From NCBI GenBank assembly GCA_964533045.1, contig CAZHKT010000048.1:1-25045 (forward strand): a DNA stretch of 25,045 bases, in the 5' to 3' direction. The notes beneath the pieces were generated by a model. It ran no database searches, was not told where the DNA came from, and saw only the letters and a list, made by a program, of their open reading frames with translations. Positions 15,424-22,805 of the stretch are shown here, one piece after another (position 1 is the stretch's first letter; each line of letters starts with the position of its first letter). The stretch is from JACQNR01 sp964533045 (GTDB lineage Bacteria > Acidobacteriota > Terriglobia > UBA7540). The translations under genes and the position numbers were made by a program.

Positions 15424-15453
15424 ATTAGATTCCGCCCACCCCACGAATGTTAA
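15424..15453 (-). promoter_or_regulatory. candidate promoter for the HAD gene, implying a leaderless mRNA
   Basis: On the minus strand TTAACA (plus 15448-15453) is followed after 18 bases by TCTAAT (15424-15429). Transcription would start about seven bases after the -10, at 15416-15418, which is the ATG itself. The same TCTAAT and 18-base spacer occur upstream of the YbaK-family and NmrA-like genes. Confidence 0.5.
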
Positions 15454-15483
15454 ATGAATTATATTTATGCCGCGTAAATTATT

Positions 15484-15502
15484 GATTACATGTATGTTAA
15501 TC
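15484..15502. promoter_or_regulatory. operator-like dyad upstream of the cyclase-like gene
   Basis: GATTACATGTATGTTAATC reads almost the same on both strands (left arm GATTACAT, right arm complementary to GATTAACAT). It lies in an AT-rich island (about 15448-15502) that contrasts with the GC-rich surroundings, between the divergent HAD and cyclase-like genes. A transcription-factor site is plausible; the binding protein is unknown. Confidence 0.35.
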
Positions 15503-15748
15503 TCAATCCCCGGAAGCTCTTCAGGGTGAGTGGAGAATACCGTAAGGAGACTCACCAGCCTGGACCAGCCCCTCTTTTATCAAGGGTTTGCGTGTCCTTC
15601 CCACCTGGGTCCTAGCACCCCCGTACAGTGGTACTGGTACTTTGGAGCGATTGTCCCGCGTCAAAGGAGGGTCTACCCTAGTTCCGCTGACGATGAGTCA
15701 GGCGCGACGGAGTGCGTTAGACGCGCGAGCGGCAAGAGCGAAGAAAGT
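15503..15748 (+). other. long leader with inverted repeats before the cyclase-like gene
   Basis: About 246 bases precede the chosen ATG without a convincing coding pattern, although the frame of the next gene stays open back to a GTG at 15530. It holds a 7-bp stem GGTGAGT/ACTCACC (15525-15531 with 15550-15556), a 5-bp stem CTGAC/GTCAG (15687-15691 with 15697-15701) and GCGCG/CGCGC (15702-15706 with 15722-15726). I recognise no known riboswitch. Confidence 0.35.
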
Positions 15749-16915
15749 ATGGCAACGCTGGCTGCGACTTACAACCCGCGACGGACGAGCCCCCGGACGG
15801 CGACGTGGGATGGTTTCCCGGAGGCGGCGACTACGCAGCCGGCAGCGACTTCAGCCGCCGGGCGGGCGACGGGTCAGCGTGCCCTCTTGATGATGGTGAC
15901 CACGGTGCATCGCGTGACCAGTCTCGCCCTGCTCGCCGCGACGGGTTTCTTCGTGGTGCTCTTTGCGACTCAATTTCTGCCCTCCCCGGCCTGGGACAAA
16001 ACCTGGTGGGTGGTGCAGGTCCGATCGCTCGGCGAACCATTCGTGGTTCAATGCTTCATCTTGATCAAGTCTCAGTGGCCCACTTTCCGATTCGGGGGGT
16101 TCCTGCCCCTCGGGCTGGCGCTGGCCGTTTCGGTGGTTCGGATCGGCGCCGGCGCGGTGCTTGTCTCCTGGATGGGCGGGCTCCGGAAGCGGGTTGCCGA
16201 GGCGGAAGGGAACCCGGCGCGTCGCGCGGCGGGCTTGGATGAAGATGCGACCCGCGTGGTTTCCGAGCAGGACCGCGATGCGCTGCTGAAGCGCTATCGC
16301 GAAATTGAGTCGGCGCTGCGGGAAACCGAGCGCAAGCGATGCACCTTTCTTTCGATCGACGTGGTGGGCTCGACGCGCATGAAAGAGAACGAGAACGAAC
16401 TGCCTGTCACCATCACTTTTCAGGCGTATATGCGGATGCTGGAAGACATCTTCGCCCGGCATGGCGCCTGGAAGCAGTCGTGGACGCCGGATGGCGTCAT
16501 GGTTTGCTTCCTCGATACCGAGGCGGCCGTGGCGGCCGGCAAGGACGTGCTGCGCCAGTTGCGCGTCTTCAATCGCACCGAAAACCTGCTGCGCTCGCGC
16601 ATCTCCGTCCGTTGCGGCGTGAACGCCGGCGACGTCCTCATCTTCGAAGACAGCAAGTTGGAGAAGGTCGTCCACCGCGTCATTGACATCGCCGGCCACA
16701 TGCAGAAGAACGCCAAGCCCGACACGCTCTGGCTGGGCGAAGATGTCCATGAGCGGCTGGCGGATTCCATCGGTTTCCGGCCTACCGGCAAGCAGGTGGA
16801 CGGGATCCACGCCTACGAATGGTCACCCAGTCTGGCCCTGCCCGATACCTCCCCCGCGTACGTAGCGGCTGCTGGCCCCAGGGTCGCCACCCACACCGAC
16901 GTAACCTGGTCTTAG
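15749..16915 (+). CDS. membrane-anchored class III adenylate/guanylate cyclase-like protein
   Basis: About 388 residues from the ATG at 15749, which has a GAAGAAAG site just upstream; a longer version from GTG 15530 would add 73 residues of unconvincing sequence. A polar N-terminus is followed by membrane segments at about 56-77 and 112-140, a charged helical linker and a class III cyclase domain at about 197-358. The two metal-binding aspartates are kept: D204 in FLSIDVVGSTR and D248 in TPDGVMVCF. Compared with mycobacterial Rv1625c by eye, the adenine-specifying lysine is S244, the partner aspartate is K306, and the transition-state Asn and Arg are D313 and H317 (VIDIAGHMQK). It may have altered substrate use, or act as a sensor without cyclase activity. 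The fold call is firm; activity is doubtful. Confidence 0.82.
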   Translation: MATLAATYNPRRTSPRTATWDGFPEAATTQPAATSAAGRATGQRALLMMVTTVHRVTSLALLAATGFFVVLFATQFLPSPAWDKTWWVVQVRSLGEPFVVQCFILIKSQWPTFRFGGFLPLGLALAVSVVRIGAGAVLVSWMGGLRKRVAEAEGNPARRAAGLDEDATRVVSEQDRDALLKRYREIESALRETERKRCTFLSIDVVGSTRMKENENELPVTITFQAYMRMLEDIFARHGAWKQSWTPDGVMVCFLDTEAAVAAGKDVLRQLRVFNRTENLLRSRISVRCGVNAGDVLIFEDSKLEKVVHRVIDIAGHMQKNAKPDTLWLGEDVHERLADSIGFRPTGKQVDGIHAYEWSPSLALPDTSPAYVAAAGPRVATHTDVTWS

Positions 16916-17027
16916 CCACGAATGCCAGAGGTTGGAATACAGAGCACGGCGACGCAGGCGTCCCGTTGCCGCCGCTTCCGGCTGGAACGAGTATTCCGCA
17001 GGTTTCCTGCCGCGGTGGCCCAACGCC

Positions 17028-17057
17028 TTGACACCCCCGTGCCGCGGGCGGTCTAAT
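17028..17057 (+). promoter_or_regulatory. sigma70-type promoter for the NmrA-like gene
   Basis: TTGACA at 17028-17033 and TCTAAT at 17052-17057 are separated by 18 bases. The -35 is perfect and the -10 matches five of six. The start of transcription would be near 17064, about 58 bases before the ATG at 17122. It is the clearest promoter in the window. Confidence 0.7.
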
Positions 17058-17121
17058 AAATTCCTCAGGGCACTGCCCGAAAAAGACAGAAATCTTGAAT
17101 CAGGGTCAGGAGGAGGAGTTC

Positions 17122-18072
17122 ATGGCTGAGAAGAAGATCCTTGCGGTCACGGGTGCGACGGGCGGGCAGGGCGGTGGGTTGGTCCGCGCCATCTTGAATG
17201 ATGAGGAGGGCGGGTTCGCCGCGCGGGCCATCACGCGGGACATCAACTCGGAGAAGGCCCAGGCGCTGGCCAAGCTGGGTGCGGAAGTGGTGGCGGCCAG
17301 CATGGACGACGTGCAGAGTCTGAAGAAGGCCTTCGCCGGGGCTTACGGCGTCTTCTGCGTGACGCCGTTCTGGGAGCACTTCTCGCCGGAGCGCGAGCTC
17401 GCTCAGGCCACCGCCATGGCCGAGGCGGCGAAGGCAGCGGGCGTGAAGCACGCAATCTGGTCCACGCTCGAGGACACCCGGCGATGGGTTCCCTTAAGCG
17501 ACAATCGCATGCCCACCCTTCAGGGCAAGTACAAGGTTCCGCACTTCGATATGAAAGGCGAGGCCGACGAGGTCTTCCGCCGGCTGGGCGTCCCGACAAC
17601 TTTCCTGCTGACGTCGTTTTACTGGGAGAACTTCATCTACTTCGGCTCGGGCCCGAAGAAGGGTCCGGACGGGAAGCTGACCCTCGCCATGCCTTTGGGA
17701 GACAAGAAGCTGCCTTCCATCGCCGTAGAGGATATCGGCAAGTGCGCTTATGGCATCTTCAAGAGAGGCTCAGAGTACATCGGCAAGACGGTTGGCATTG
17801 CCGGCGAACATCTGACCGGCGCCGAACTGGCGGCGGGGCTTTCGAAGGCACTCGGACAACCCGTAACCTACACTGCCCTCCCTTTTGATGTGTACCGCAA
17901 CCTGGGATTCCCCGCGGCGGAAGACCTGGGCAACATGTTCCAGTTCAAACACGACTTTCAGGAAGTCTTCTGTGGCGCGCGCGATCCCAAGGTGGCCCGC
18001 TCCCTGAACGCGGAACTGCAGACCTTCAGCCAGTGGCTGGAGAAGAACGCCAGCCGGATCCCGCTGGAATGA
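17122..18072 (+). CDS. NmrA-like NAD(P)-binding protein (atypical short-chain dehydrogenase)
   Basis: A 316-residue cytoplasmic Rossmann-fold protein. The dinucleotide-binding motif is GATGGQGGG at 11-19 with strand ILAVT before it, and the NmrA/HSCARG pattern continues through DDVQSLKKAFAGAYGVFCVTPFWE (read in two parts, 62-85) and AAKAAGVKHAIWSTLED (102-118). The Tyr-x3-Lys of classical dehydrogenases is not in its usual place, which is normal for NmrA proteins; many are redox sensors rather than enzymes. The frame is open to 17095, but AGGAGGAGG ends a few bases before the ATG at 17122 and decides the start. It is preceded by a strong promoter and followed by a repeat doublet, so it is probably transcribed alone. 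Confidence 0.9.
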   Translation: MAEKKILAVTGATGGQGGGLVRAILNDEEGGFAARAITRDINSEKAQALAKLGAEVVAASMDDVQSLKKAFAGAYGVFCVTPFWEHFSPERELAQATAMAEAAKAAGVKHAIWSTLEDTRRWVPLSDNRMPTLQGKYKVPHFDMKGEADEVFRRLGVPTTFLLTSFYWENFIYFGSGPKKGPDGKLTLAMPLGDKKLPSIAVEDIGKCAYGIFKRGSEYIGKTVGIAGEHLTGAELAAGLSKALGQPVTYTALPFDVYRNLGFPAAEDLGNMFQFKHDFQEVFCGARDPKVARSLNAELQTFSQWLEKNASRIPLE

Positions 18073-18183
18073 CCGGTAGCGGCGGTGTCCCCACCGCCGC
18101 TCGGTATTTCTTGTCGCACGGGGCATCCGCCGGAACGACGCCCACACTCCATGCCCGCGGCGGCGGTGGGGACACCCCGCTAC
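18073..18183. repeat. REPIN-like doublet: inverted copies of a palindromic repeat
   Basis: Immediately after the NmrA-like stop, GGTAGCGGCGGTGTCCCC… (18075-18100) forms its own hairpin, GCGGCGGTG with CACCGCCGC around TCCC (18079-18087 and 18092-18100). A second copy in reverse orientation lies at 18160-18183 (GCGGCGGTGGGGACACC then CCGCTAC), with 17 matching bases and a two-base gap. The 59 bases between them are unrelated. Two inverted REP-type palindromes around a short spacer is the form of a REPIN; no associated transposase is present here. Confidence 0.6.
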
Positions 18184-18241
18184 GACACCGTGCCGGTTGA
18201 ACCGTCGGGTGATTGGTTGTAACCTATAAAGACTCATTCAC

Positions 18242-18487
18242 ATGGCTCGAGGTTGGGAAAGCAAATCCGTGGAATCACAAATCGAATCTGCGCATTCGGA
18301 CCGACCTGCCGAAAAAAAGCCGCCTGAGGACGCGGAATCAGCGGACGCTCGACGCAGGAAAGATACTCTCCTTCTGGCACGCAAACGTGTCATGGACCAG
18401 ATTCAATCAGCCTCCGACTCCCGCTACCGGGAACTGATGGAGCGCACGCTGGCTGACCTGGATCGGCTCCTGGAACAGGCGAATTAG
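18242..18487 (+). CDS. small conserved hypothetical protein (MARGWESKSVE type)
   Basis: An 81-residue soluble protein beginning MARGWESKSVESQIE, then a charged, low-complexity middle (about 16-38) and a predicted C-terminal helix pair with regular leucines (LLLARKRVMDQI and YRELMERTLADLDRLLEQA). I have the impression of similar small proteins in acidobacterial genomes but cannot check it here. There is no clear ribosome site before the ATG. TTGAAC and TAACCT with a 17-base spacer (18197-18225) could be a weak promoter with a very short leader. It has no Cys, no membrane segment and no known domain; its function is unknown. Confidence 0.6.
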   Translation: MARGWESKSVESQIESAHSDRPAEKKPPEDAESADARRRKDTLLLARKRVMDQIQSASDSRYRELMERTLADLDRLLEQAN

Positions 18488-18568
18488 CCGGAGCGCACAG
18501 CGCAAGACGAAATTCGAATCGGGCAATCGCTTTGAAAGCTCCGGGCGGAACCCTCCCGCCCCCAACCC

Positions 18569-19555
18569 TCAGTCCCGATTGCCTGACCCGTCCGCCGCGG
18601 TCCAGGTAAAAGCGCCGAAGGTTCGGAAGGTGATGAATCCAAGGTTCTCGTAGAGTCGCACAGCGCCGCGGTTTTCGTCGGTCACCGTCAGGGACACCTC
18701 CTCGAAGCGGTTTTTCGCTAGGACGTGAAAGGCGGCTTCCAACAAAGCCGATCCCAGTCCGTGTCCCTGGAATTCGCCGGCCACGGCAACTTGCGGGATG
18801 TGCGCGGTGCGGGCCCGCACCGCGGTGACGGCGAGCGCGCCCGCCACGCGCGAACTGGGCAGATGCAGGGCGACCAGCGTCGCCTCGCTCTGCAATTCGC
18901 CGCAGCCTCGCTGGTGCAGGACGTTTTCAATCAGGCGGGTGGTCCCGTGAAGCGAGGCGTACTGGTCGTTGAGGCGGGCGTCCACGTGGCCGCGGTAGGC
19001 GTCAAGAATCATCTCCGCCACGGCGTGATCGTGACGGCGGTCCCAGGGGACGATGCGGAAATCGCGCAGCCTGGCGGCGCCGCCAGCGCCGGCGGCGTAG
19101 GGCGTCCAGCGCGGGCGGGGGAGGGAGAGCAGCATAAACCGCCGCAAGGCTCCGGCAAAACCGTGCTCCGAGAACACGGGATCGAGCGTTTCCAAGCTGA
19201 AATGAGGCAGTTGCGTTTCCACGCGCCCCAGACCGGGCGTGGCGAGCAGGGTTTCGAGCACATGGCGAAGAATGCGGTGAGCTCGTTCGGTTCGTTCCCG
19301 CGGCCCCTCGACGAAGAGATTGCCGATGAGTCCCTTGCCCCCCTCATAGAAGAAGAAGCTGTAGCCGGACGGGCCGTTTTCATCGCGCAGGACGTAGCCG
19401 GAAATACGCTGGTCATCCACGCAGTTGGCGATCAGGGCGCGCGAGGAGGTGTAGTCCCAGCGCAGGTCGAGATGCCATGCCTGGGCTTCGGCGTCGAGCA
19501 AAGGCCCGAGGGAGCGGGAGTCGAACTGGCGGATGTCAATGATCTCGCTGGCCAC
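18569..19555 (-). CDS. GNAT acetyltransferase with two GNAT domains
   Basis: A 328-residue protein. The C-terminal half is a standard GNAT domain: strand PQVAVAGEFQGHGLGSALLEAA carries the acetyl-CoA pyrophosphate loop (read as QGHGLG, about 265-270), followed by VSLTVTDENRGAVRLYENLGF. The N-terminal half (about 4-150) has a degenerate second GNAT-like fold (SGYSFFFYEGGKGLIGNLFVE, then a helix) with no clear Q/R-x-x-G-x-G loop. Only the C-terminal domain is therefore likely to bind acetyl-CoA. The substrate is unknown; tandem GNATs act on small amines, antibiotics or protein N-termini. Translation probably starts at the GTG 19555, with GGAGA ten bases upstream. Confidence 0.83.
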   Translation of the reverse strand: MASEIIDIRQFDSRSLGPLLDAEAQAWHLDLRWDYTSSRALIANCVDDQRISGYVLRDENGPSGYSFFFYEGGKGLIGNLFVEGPRERTERAHRILRHVLETLLATPGLGRVETQLPHFSLETLDPVFSEHGFAGALRRFMLLSLPRPRWTPYAAGAGGAARLRDFRIVPWDRRHDHAVAEMILDAYRGHVDARLNDQYASLHGTTRLIENVLHQRGCGELQSEATLVALHLPSSRVAGALAVTAVRARTAHIPQVAVAGEFQGHGLGSALLEAAFHVLAKNRFEEVSLTVTDENRGAVRLYENLGFITFRTFGAFTWTAADGSGNRD

Positions 19556-19608
19556 GCCGGTGGAATCTCCTACCTGGAACCCGAATCCGCAAGGTCTCCG
19601 GGCGGGGC

Positions 19609-19614
19609 AGTATA
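19609..19614 (-). promoter_or_regulatory. candidate -10 element for the GNAT gene
   Basis: TATACT on the minus strand, matching five of six -10 bases, about 54 bases before the GTG start. No matching -35 is visible, so the evidence is slight. Confidence 0.25.
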
Positions 19615-19698
19615 GCCGAAAATCATGCCCGCGGGAGCCTGATCAGACGCACGATGCGGGCCGGGACAGGATTTTGCTTCCGGCGCTTTTTCCGCTTG

Positions 19699-19707
19699 TG
19701 GTAGGAT
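19699..19707 (+). promoter_or_regulatory. candidate extended -10 promoter for the lipid A operon
   Basis: TGGTAGGAT is a TGn extension with TAGGAT. It lies about 60 bases before the ATG at 19768 and would exclude the TTG at 19708 as a start. No good -35 is visible. Confidence 0.28.
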
Positions 19708-19767
19708 TTGGGCGACCGGCGCAAGCTCAACCTGCCGGGTGCACGGATCAGTTCACATCACGGATCT

Positions 19768-20715
19768 ATGGCGCGAAGGCGAGCCCCAAGCGGTCCATCT
19801 ACCACTTCGTTCCCGGGGGCCGGAGTCCTCAAGCTGCTGCGCGGTTTGCTGCTGGTGCTGGCCATCTTTGTGGTGGCGATCGGCGGCGTGAGTAGTTTTG
19901 TCGCTTATAAGATTCTGAGCGAGCGGAACGACGCCGAGCGCATTTCCCCGGACGCCATCTTTCAGACCAGCTATGAAAATCTGAGCTTCAAGGACAAGAA
20001 AGGACGCGAGCACGACGGCTGGCTGCTGGTGGGATTGAAGGGCGCACCCGCCATCATCCTCTGCCACGGTTACGCTTCCAACCGCGCCGACCTGCTGGTG
20101 CTGGGAAATCTCCTGCAAACCAATCACTTCAACGCCTTCATCTTTAACTTCCAGGGTCCCAAGGTCAAGGATCGGTTCGTGGATCTGGGCTTTACGGAAG
20201 TGGAGGTCTTGCAGGCGGCCCTGGACAAAGTGACGCGGCATCCCGGCGTCAATCCCAATCGCGTGGGCCTGTTTGGAGTCAACACCGGCGGTTTTGCGGC
20301 GATGGCGCTGGCCCAGCGGAGCCCGCGGGTGAAGGCGGTCGTCGTGGATACGATCTATGAGGACCCCCACTGGATGTTCGATGCCCACGTGGACCAGGTT
20401 GTGGGCGGCGCCGGGGATGCTTTCCGGATCTTTCCCCGGACGATCTTTCGCCTGCTGACATGGGGAAAGCAGGCGCCGGCCATTCGGGATGCGTGGCAGA
20501 ACACGGCGGGAATGCCCAAGTTATTCATCGAGGGGCGCGGCGCCGGACTGCTCGCGCAGCAAACCGAAGCGCTTTACCGGGCGGCGCCAGAGCCGAAGCG
20601 TCTTCTGATCCTGGACCAGTCCTATCCGGCGCTCGCCTCCGGCACCGTGAAGTCGGAGTACGAAGATCAGGTCCTCAACTTCTTCCTCCAGAACCTGCCG
20701 CTGCGCGCGGATTAA
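19768..20715 (+). CDS. membrane-anchored alpha/beta-hydrolase-fold protein, probably catalytically dead
   Basis: About 315 residues from the ATG at 19768 (a TTG at 19708 is possible but less likely). One N-terminal membrane segment at about 19-47 is followed by an alpha/beta-hydrolase domain facing the periplasm, by the charge pattern. The fold is clear: AIILCHGYASNRADLL (95-110) is the oxyanion-hole strand and loop, and the nucleophile elbow lies at VGLFGVNTGGFAAMAL (166-181). The elbow reads G-V-N-T-G, with N172 in place of the catalytic serine. The usual acid position after strand 7 reads LFIEGRGAG and the usual histidine position reads LDQSYPAL, so none of the three catalytic residues is seen. 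It lies 28 bases upstream of an LpxL-type acyltransferase, so it may bind or position a lipid rather than hydrolyse it. Confidence 0.8.
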   Translation: MARRRAPSGPSTTSFPGAGVLKLLRGLLLVLAIFVVAIGGVSSFVAYKILSERNDAERISPDAIFQTSYENLSFKDKKGREHDGWLLVGLKGAPAIILCHGYASNRADLLVLGNLLQTNHFNAFIFNFQGPKVKDRFVDLGFTEVEVLQAALDKVTRHPGVNPNRVGLFGVNTGGFAAMALAQRSPRVKAVVVDTIYEDPHWMFDAHVDQVVGGAGDAFRIFPRTIFRLLTWGKQAPAIRDAWQNTAGMPKLFIEGRGAGLLAQQTEALYRAAPEPKRLLILDQSYPALASGTVKSEYEDQVLNFFLQNLPLRAD

Positions 20716-20743
20716 CGAGGGAGAAGCACTTCCCAGAAAGCGC

Positions 20744-21718
20744 ATGGCCTCTTGCATTGTGAATTCACCGGAAACTTCCGCCCCCGCCTCTTCGACACCG
20801 CCCGCGCGGGTTTGCCTGCGCCATCGCATCGAGTATGCGGCCGCCAAAGCGGTGCTGGTGGTGCTGGGCGCGCTGCCCCATCCTGTGGTTCGCGCTATCG
20901 GGCGGGTGCTCGCGGCACTGGCTTACTGGTTCTGGCCGCGGCTGCGCCAGGTGGGAATGTTCAATCTGCGCCTGGCTTTCCCCGACTGGACCGACGCCCA
21001 GCGTCGCCGCGTGTTGCGCGGCCATTTCCGCGGTTTTGGGCGAATGCTCGCGGACCTGGCCCATTTTCCCAAGTTCAACCGCGCCAATATCGAAAAGCTG
21101 ATCATCTACGACGGCTTCGAAGCCTTTGCCCAGGCGGAGCGCGAAGGGAAAGGCGTCCTGTTCCTCACCGCGCATTTCGGAAACTGGGAACTGAGTTCGT
21201 TCGCGCACGGGATTTACGGCCATCCGCTCAGTTTCATCGTGCGGGAAATGGACAACCCCCTTCTTGACCGGCTCATCCATGATTACAGGCGAGCCAGCGG
21301 CGGCCGCGCCATCGAAAAGCGCGACGCGGCGCGCGAGGTGCTCCGCCGGCTCCGCCGCGGCGAGGCGGTGGGCATTCTCTCCGATCAGAACATGCTGCCC
21401 GGAGAAGGGGTCTTCGTGAATTTCTTCGGCATTCCCGCCTGCACCACCACGGCGCCGGCACGTTTGGCGCGCAAAACAGGCGCCGCGGTGATTTTTGGGA
21501 TTACCATCTGGGACGAGAAACTCGGCAAGTACCGCTTGCGGTTTGAGCGCGTGCCGTGGATTCGCCGCGACGACCCGGAGGAGGAGATCCTGGTCAATAC
21601 ACAGAACTACGCGCGCTTGCTGGAAGAACAGGCGCGGCGCTACCCGGAACAATGGCTCTGGGTTCACCGCCGGTGGAAGACTCGGCCGCCGGGTGAGGCG
21701 CCGCTCTACCCCTTTTGA
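20744..21718 (+). CDS. LpxL/HtrB-family lipid A (lysophospholipid) acyltransferase
   Basis: A 324-residue inner-membrane-associated enzyme that transfers a fatty acyl chain onto lipid A or a related lipid acceptor. The catalytic HX4E motif is HFGNWE (H144, E149). Other family marks are LRRGEAVGILSDQN (206-219), the following FFGIPACTTT, and the C-terminal WLWVHRRWKTRP. A hydrophobic stretch at about 33-62 anchors it to the membrane. The ATG lies 28 bases after the hydrolase-fold gene, and the stop is 47 bases before the LpxD start, so the three are probably one operon. Which acyl chain, and whether the acceptor is lipid A, cannot be read; LpxL, LpxM and related enzymes look alike. Confidence 0.9.
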   Translation: MASCIVNSPETSAPASSTPPARVCLRHRIEYAAAKAVLVVLGALPHPVVRAIGRVLAALAYWFWPRLRQVGMFNLRLAFPDWTDAQRRRVLRGHFRGFGRMLADLAHFPKFNRANIEKLIIYDGFEAFAQAEREGKGVLFLTAHFGNWELSSFAHGIYGHPLSFIVREMDNPLLDRLIHDYRRASGGRAIEKRDAAREVLRRLRRGEAVGILSDQNMLPGEGVFVNFFGIPACTTTAPARLARKTGAAVIFGITIWDEKLGKYRLRFERVPWIRRDDPEEEILVNTQNYARLLEEQARRYPEQWLWVHRRWKTRPPGEAPLYPF

Positions 21719-21765
21719 CAAACGGCGGAAGCGAAAGTATTCGGGCGCGCGAATCGAGTGAAACC

Positions 21766-22794
21766 ATGACGGTGGCTGAGATTGCGAAAATCGTGGGCGG
21801 AAAGGTGACGGGCGACGGTGCGCTGGAGATTCGGGGGGTCGCGTCGCTGGAATCCGCCGGACCGTCGGACCTGGCATTCGCGGAGGGCGAGCGCGCTTTG
21901 GCCACGGCGGCCGGATCCCGCGCCGGATGCATCGTGCTCCCTGAAGGTTCGATTTTGGCGGGCCGAACCAGCATCGAAACGCCCCGTCCGAAGCTGGCCT
22001 TTGTGCGCGCCGCGCAAGCCCTGAGGCCGCCGGACCACGTCCCGCCGGGGATTCATCCCAGCGCCGTCGTCCACCCGGAGGCGCAGGTTCCGGCCGACGC
22101 CGCCATCGGCCCTCACGTGGTGATCGAGCGGGGAGCTCGTCTGGGCGCCCGCGCGCGGATTGGCGCCGCCTGCGTCATCGGCGAGAACGTCGTGCTGGGC
22201 GACGATTGCGTGCTCTATCCGCGCGTGACCCTCTACCCGGGGGCGCGGCTGGGGAACCGCGTCATCCTGCATGCCGGCGTGGTGATCGGCTCGGACGGCT
22301 TCGGCTACGTGATGGGCGACGGTCGCTTCGAGAAATTCCCGCAGATGGGGCAGGTCGTGATCGAAGACGACGTGGAAATCGGCGCGAATTCCACCGTGGA
22401 CCGTGGCGCGCTGGGCGCGACCGTAGTCGGGCAGGGGACCAAGATTGACAATCTCGTGCAGGTCGCGCACAACGTCACGATCGGCCGCCACTGCGTCATC
22501 GCCGCGCAGACCGGGATTTCGGGCAGCGCCCGGATCGGGAATTACGTGGTCATTGCCGGGCAGGTGGGCATCGCGGATCACGTCAAGGTGGAGGACCAGG
22601 CGGTGCTGGGCGCGCAAGCGGGCATCCCCAGTGGCAAAATCATCCGCAGGGGCGTGACGGTGTGGGGCACGCCGGCGCGCCCCCTGGATGAGTTCAAGCG
22701 CATGTACGCCCACCTTTCAAATCTTCCCGAACTGGCCCAGAAGGTGAAAGAGCTGATGCGCCAGAAATCGGCCAAGCCCGAAAAGGGCGAGTGA
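21766..22794 (+). CDS. lpxD: LpxD, UDP-3-O-acylglucosamine N-acyltransferase
   Basis: It adds the N-linked 3-hydroxyacyl chain to UDP-3-O-acylglucosamine using acyl-ACP, the third step of lipid A synthesis, in the cytoplasm. The 342-residue protein has the N-terminal uridine-binding domain (MTVAEIAKIVGGKVTGDG) and then a left-handed beta-helix of hexapeptide repeats from about residue 97. Core motifs are GSDGFGYVMGDGRFEKFPQ (175-193), EIGANSTVDRGALG (204-217) and VQVAHNVTIG (231-240), where H235 matches E. coli catalytic H239. The frame is open to a TTG at 21715 that overlaps the previous stop. The ATG at 21766 gives the standard LpxD N-terminus and family length, so I prefer it. The usual lpxD partners fabZ, lpxA and lpxB do not follow. 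Confidence 0.95.
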   Translation: MTVAEIAKIVGGKVTGDGALEIRGVASLESAGPSDLAFAEGERALATAAGSRAGCIVLPEGSILAGRTSIETPRPKLAFVRAAQALRPPDHVPPGIHPSAVVHPEAQVPADAAIGPHVVIERGARLGARARIGAACVIGENVVLGDDCVLYPRVTLYPGARLGNRVILHAGVVIGSDGFGYVMGDGRFEKFPQMGQVVIEDDVEIGANSTVDRGALGATVVGQGTKIDNLVQVAHNVTIGRHCVIAAQTGISGSARIGNYVVIAGQVGIADHVKVEDQAVLGAQAGIPSGKIIRRGVTVWGTPARPLDEFKRMYAHLSNLPELAQKVKELMRQKSAKPEKGE

Positions 22795-22805
22795 GCCGGC
22801 GGCGA

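Noticed and set aside
15687..15701. Hammerhead-ribozyme-like CTGACGA
   Set aside because: The bases form a simple CTGAC/GTCAG hairpin, and the required GAAA and cleavage-site segments are not at the right places.
15530..15748. Extended start for the cyclase-like protein at GTG 15530
   Set aside because: The added 73 residues show no signal or domain, and GTG 15530 lies inside the GGTGAGT stem, while the ATG at 15749 has a ribosome site and an acceptable N-terminus.
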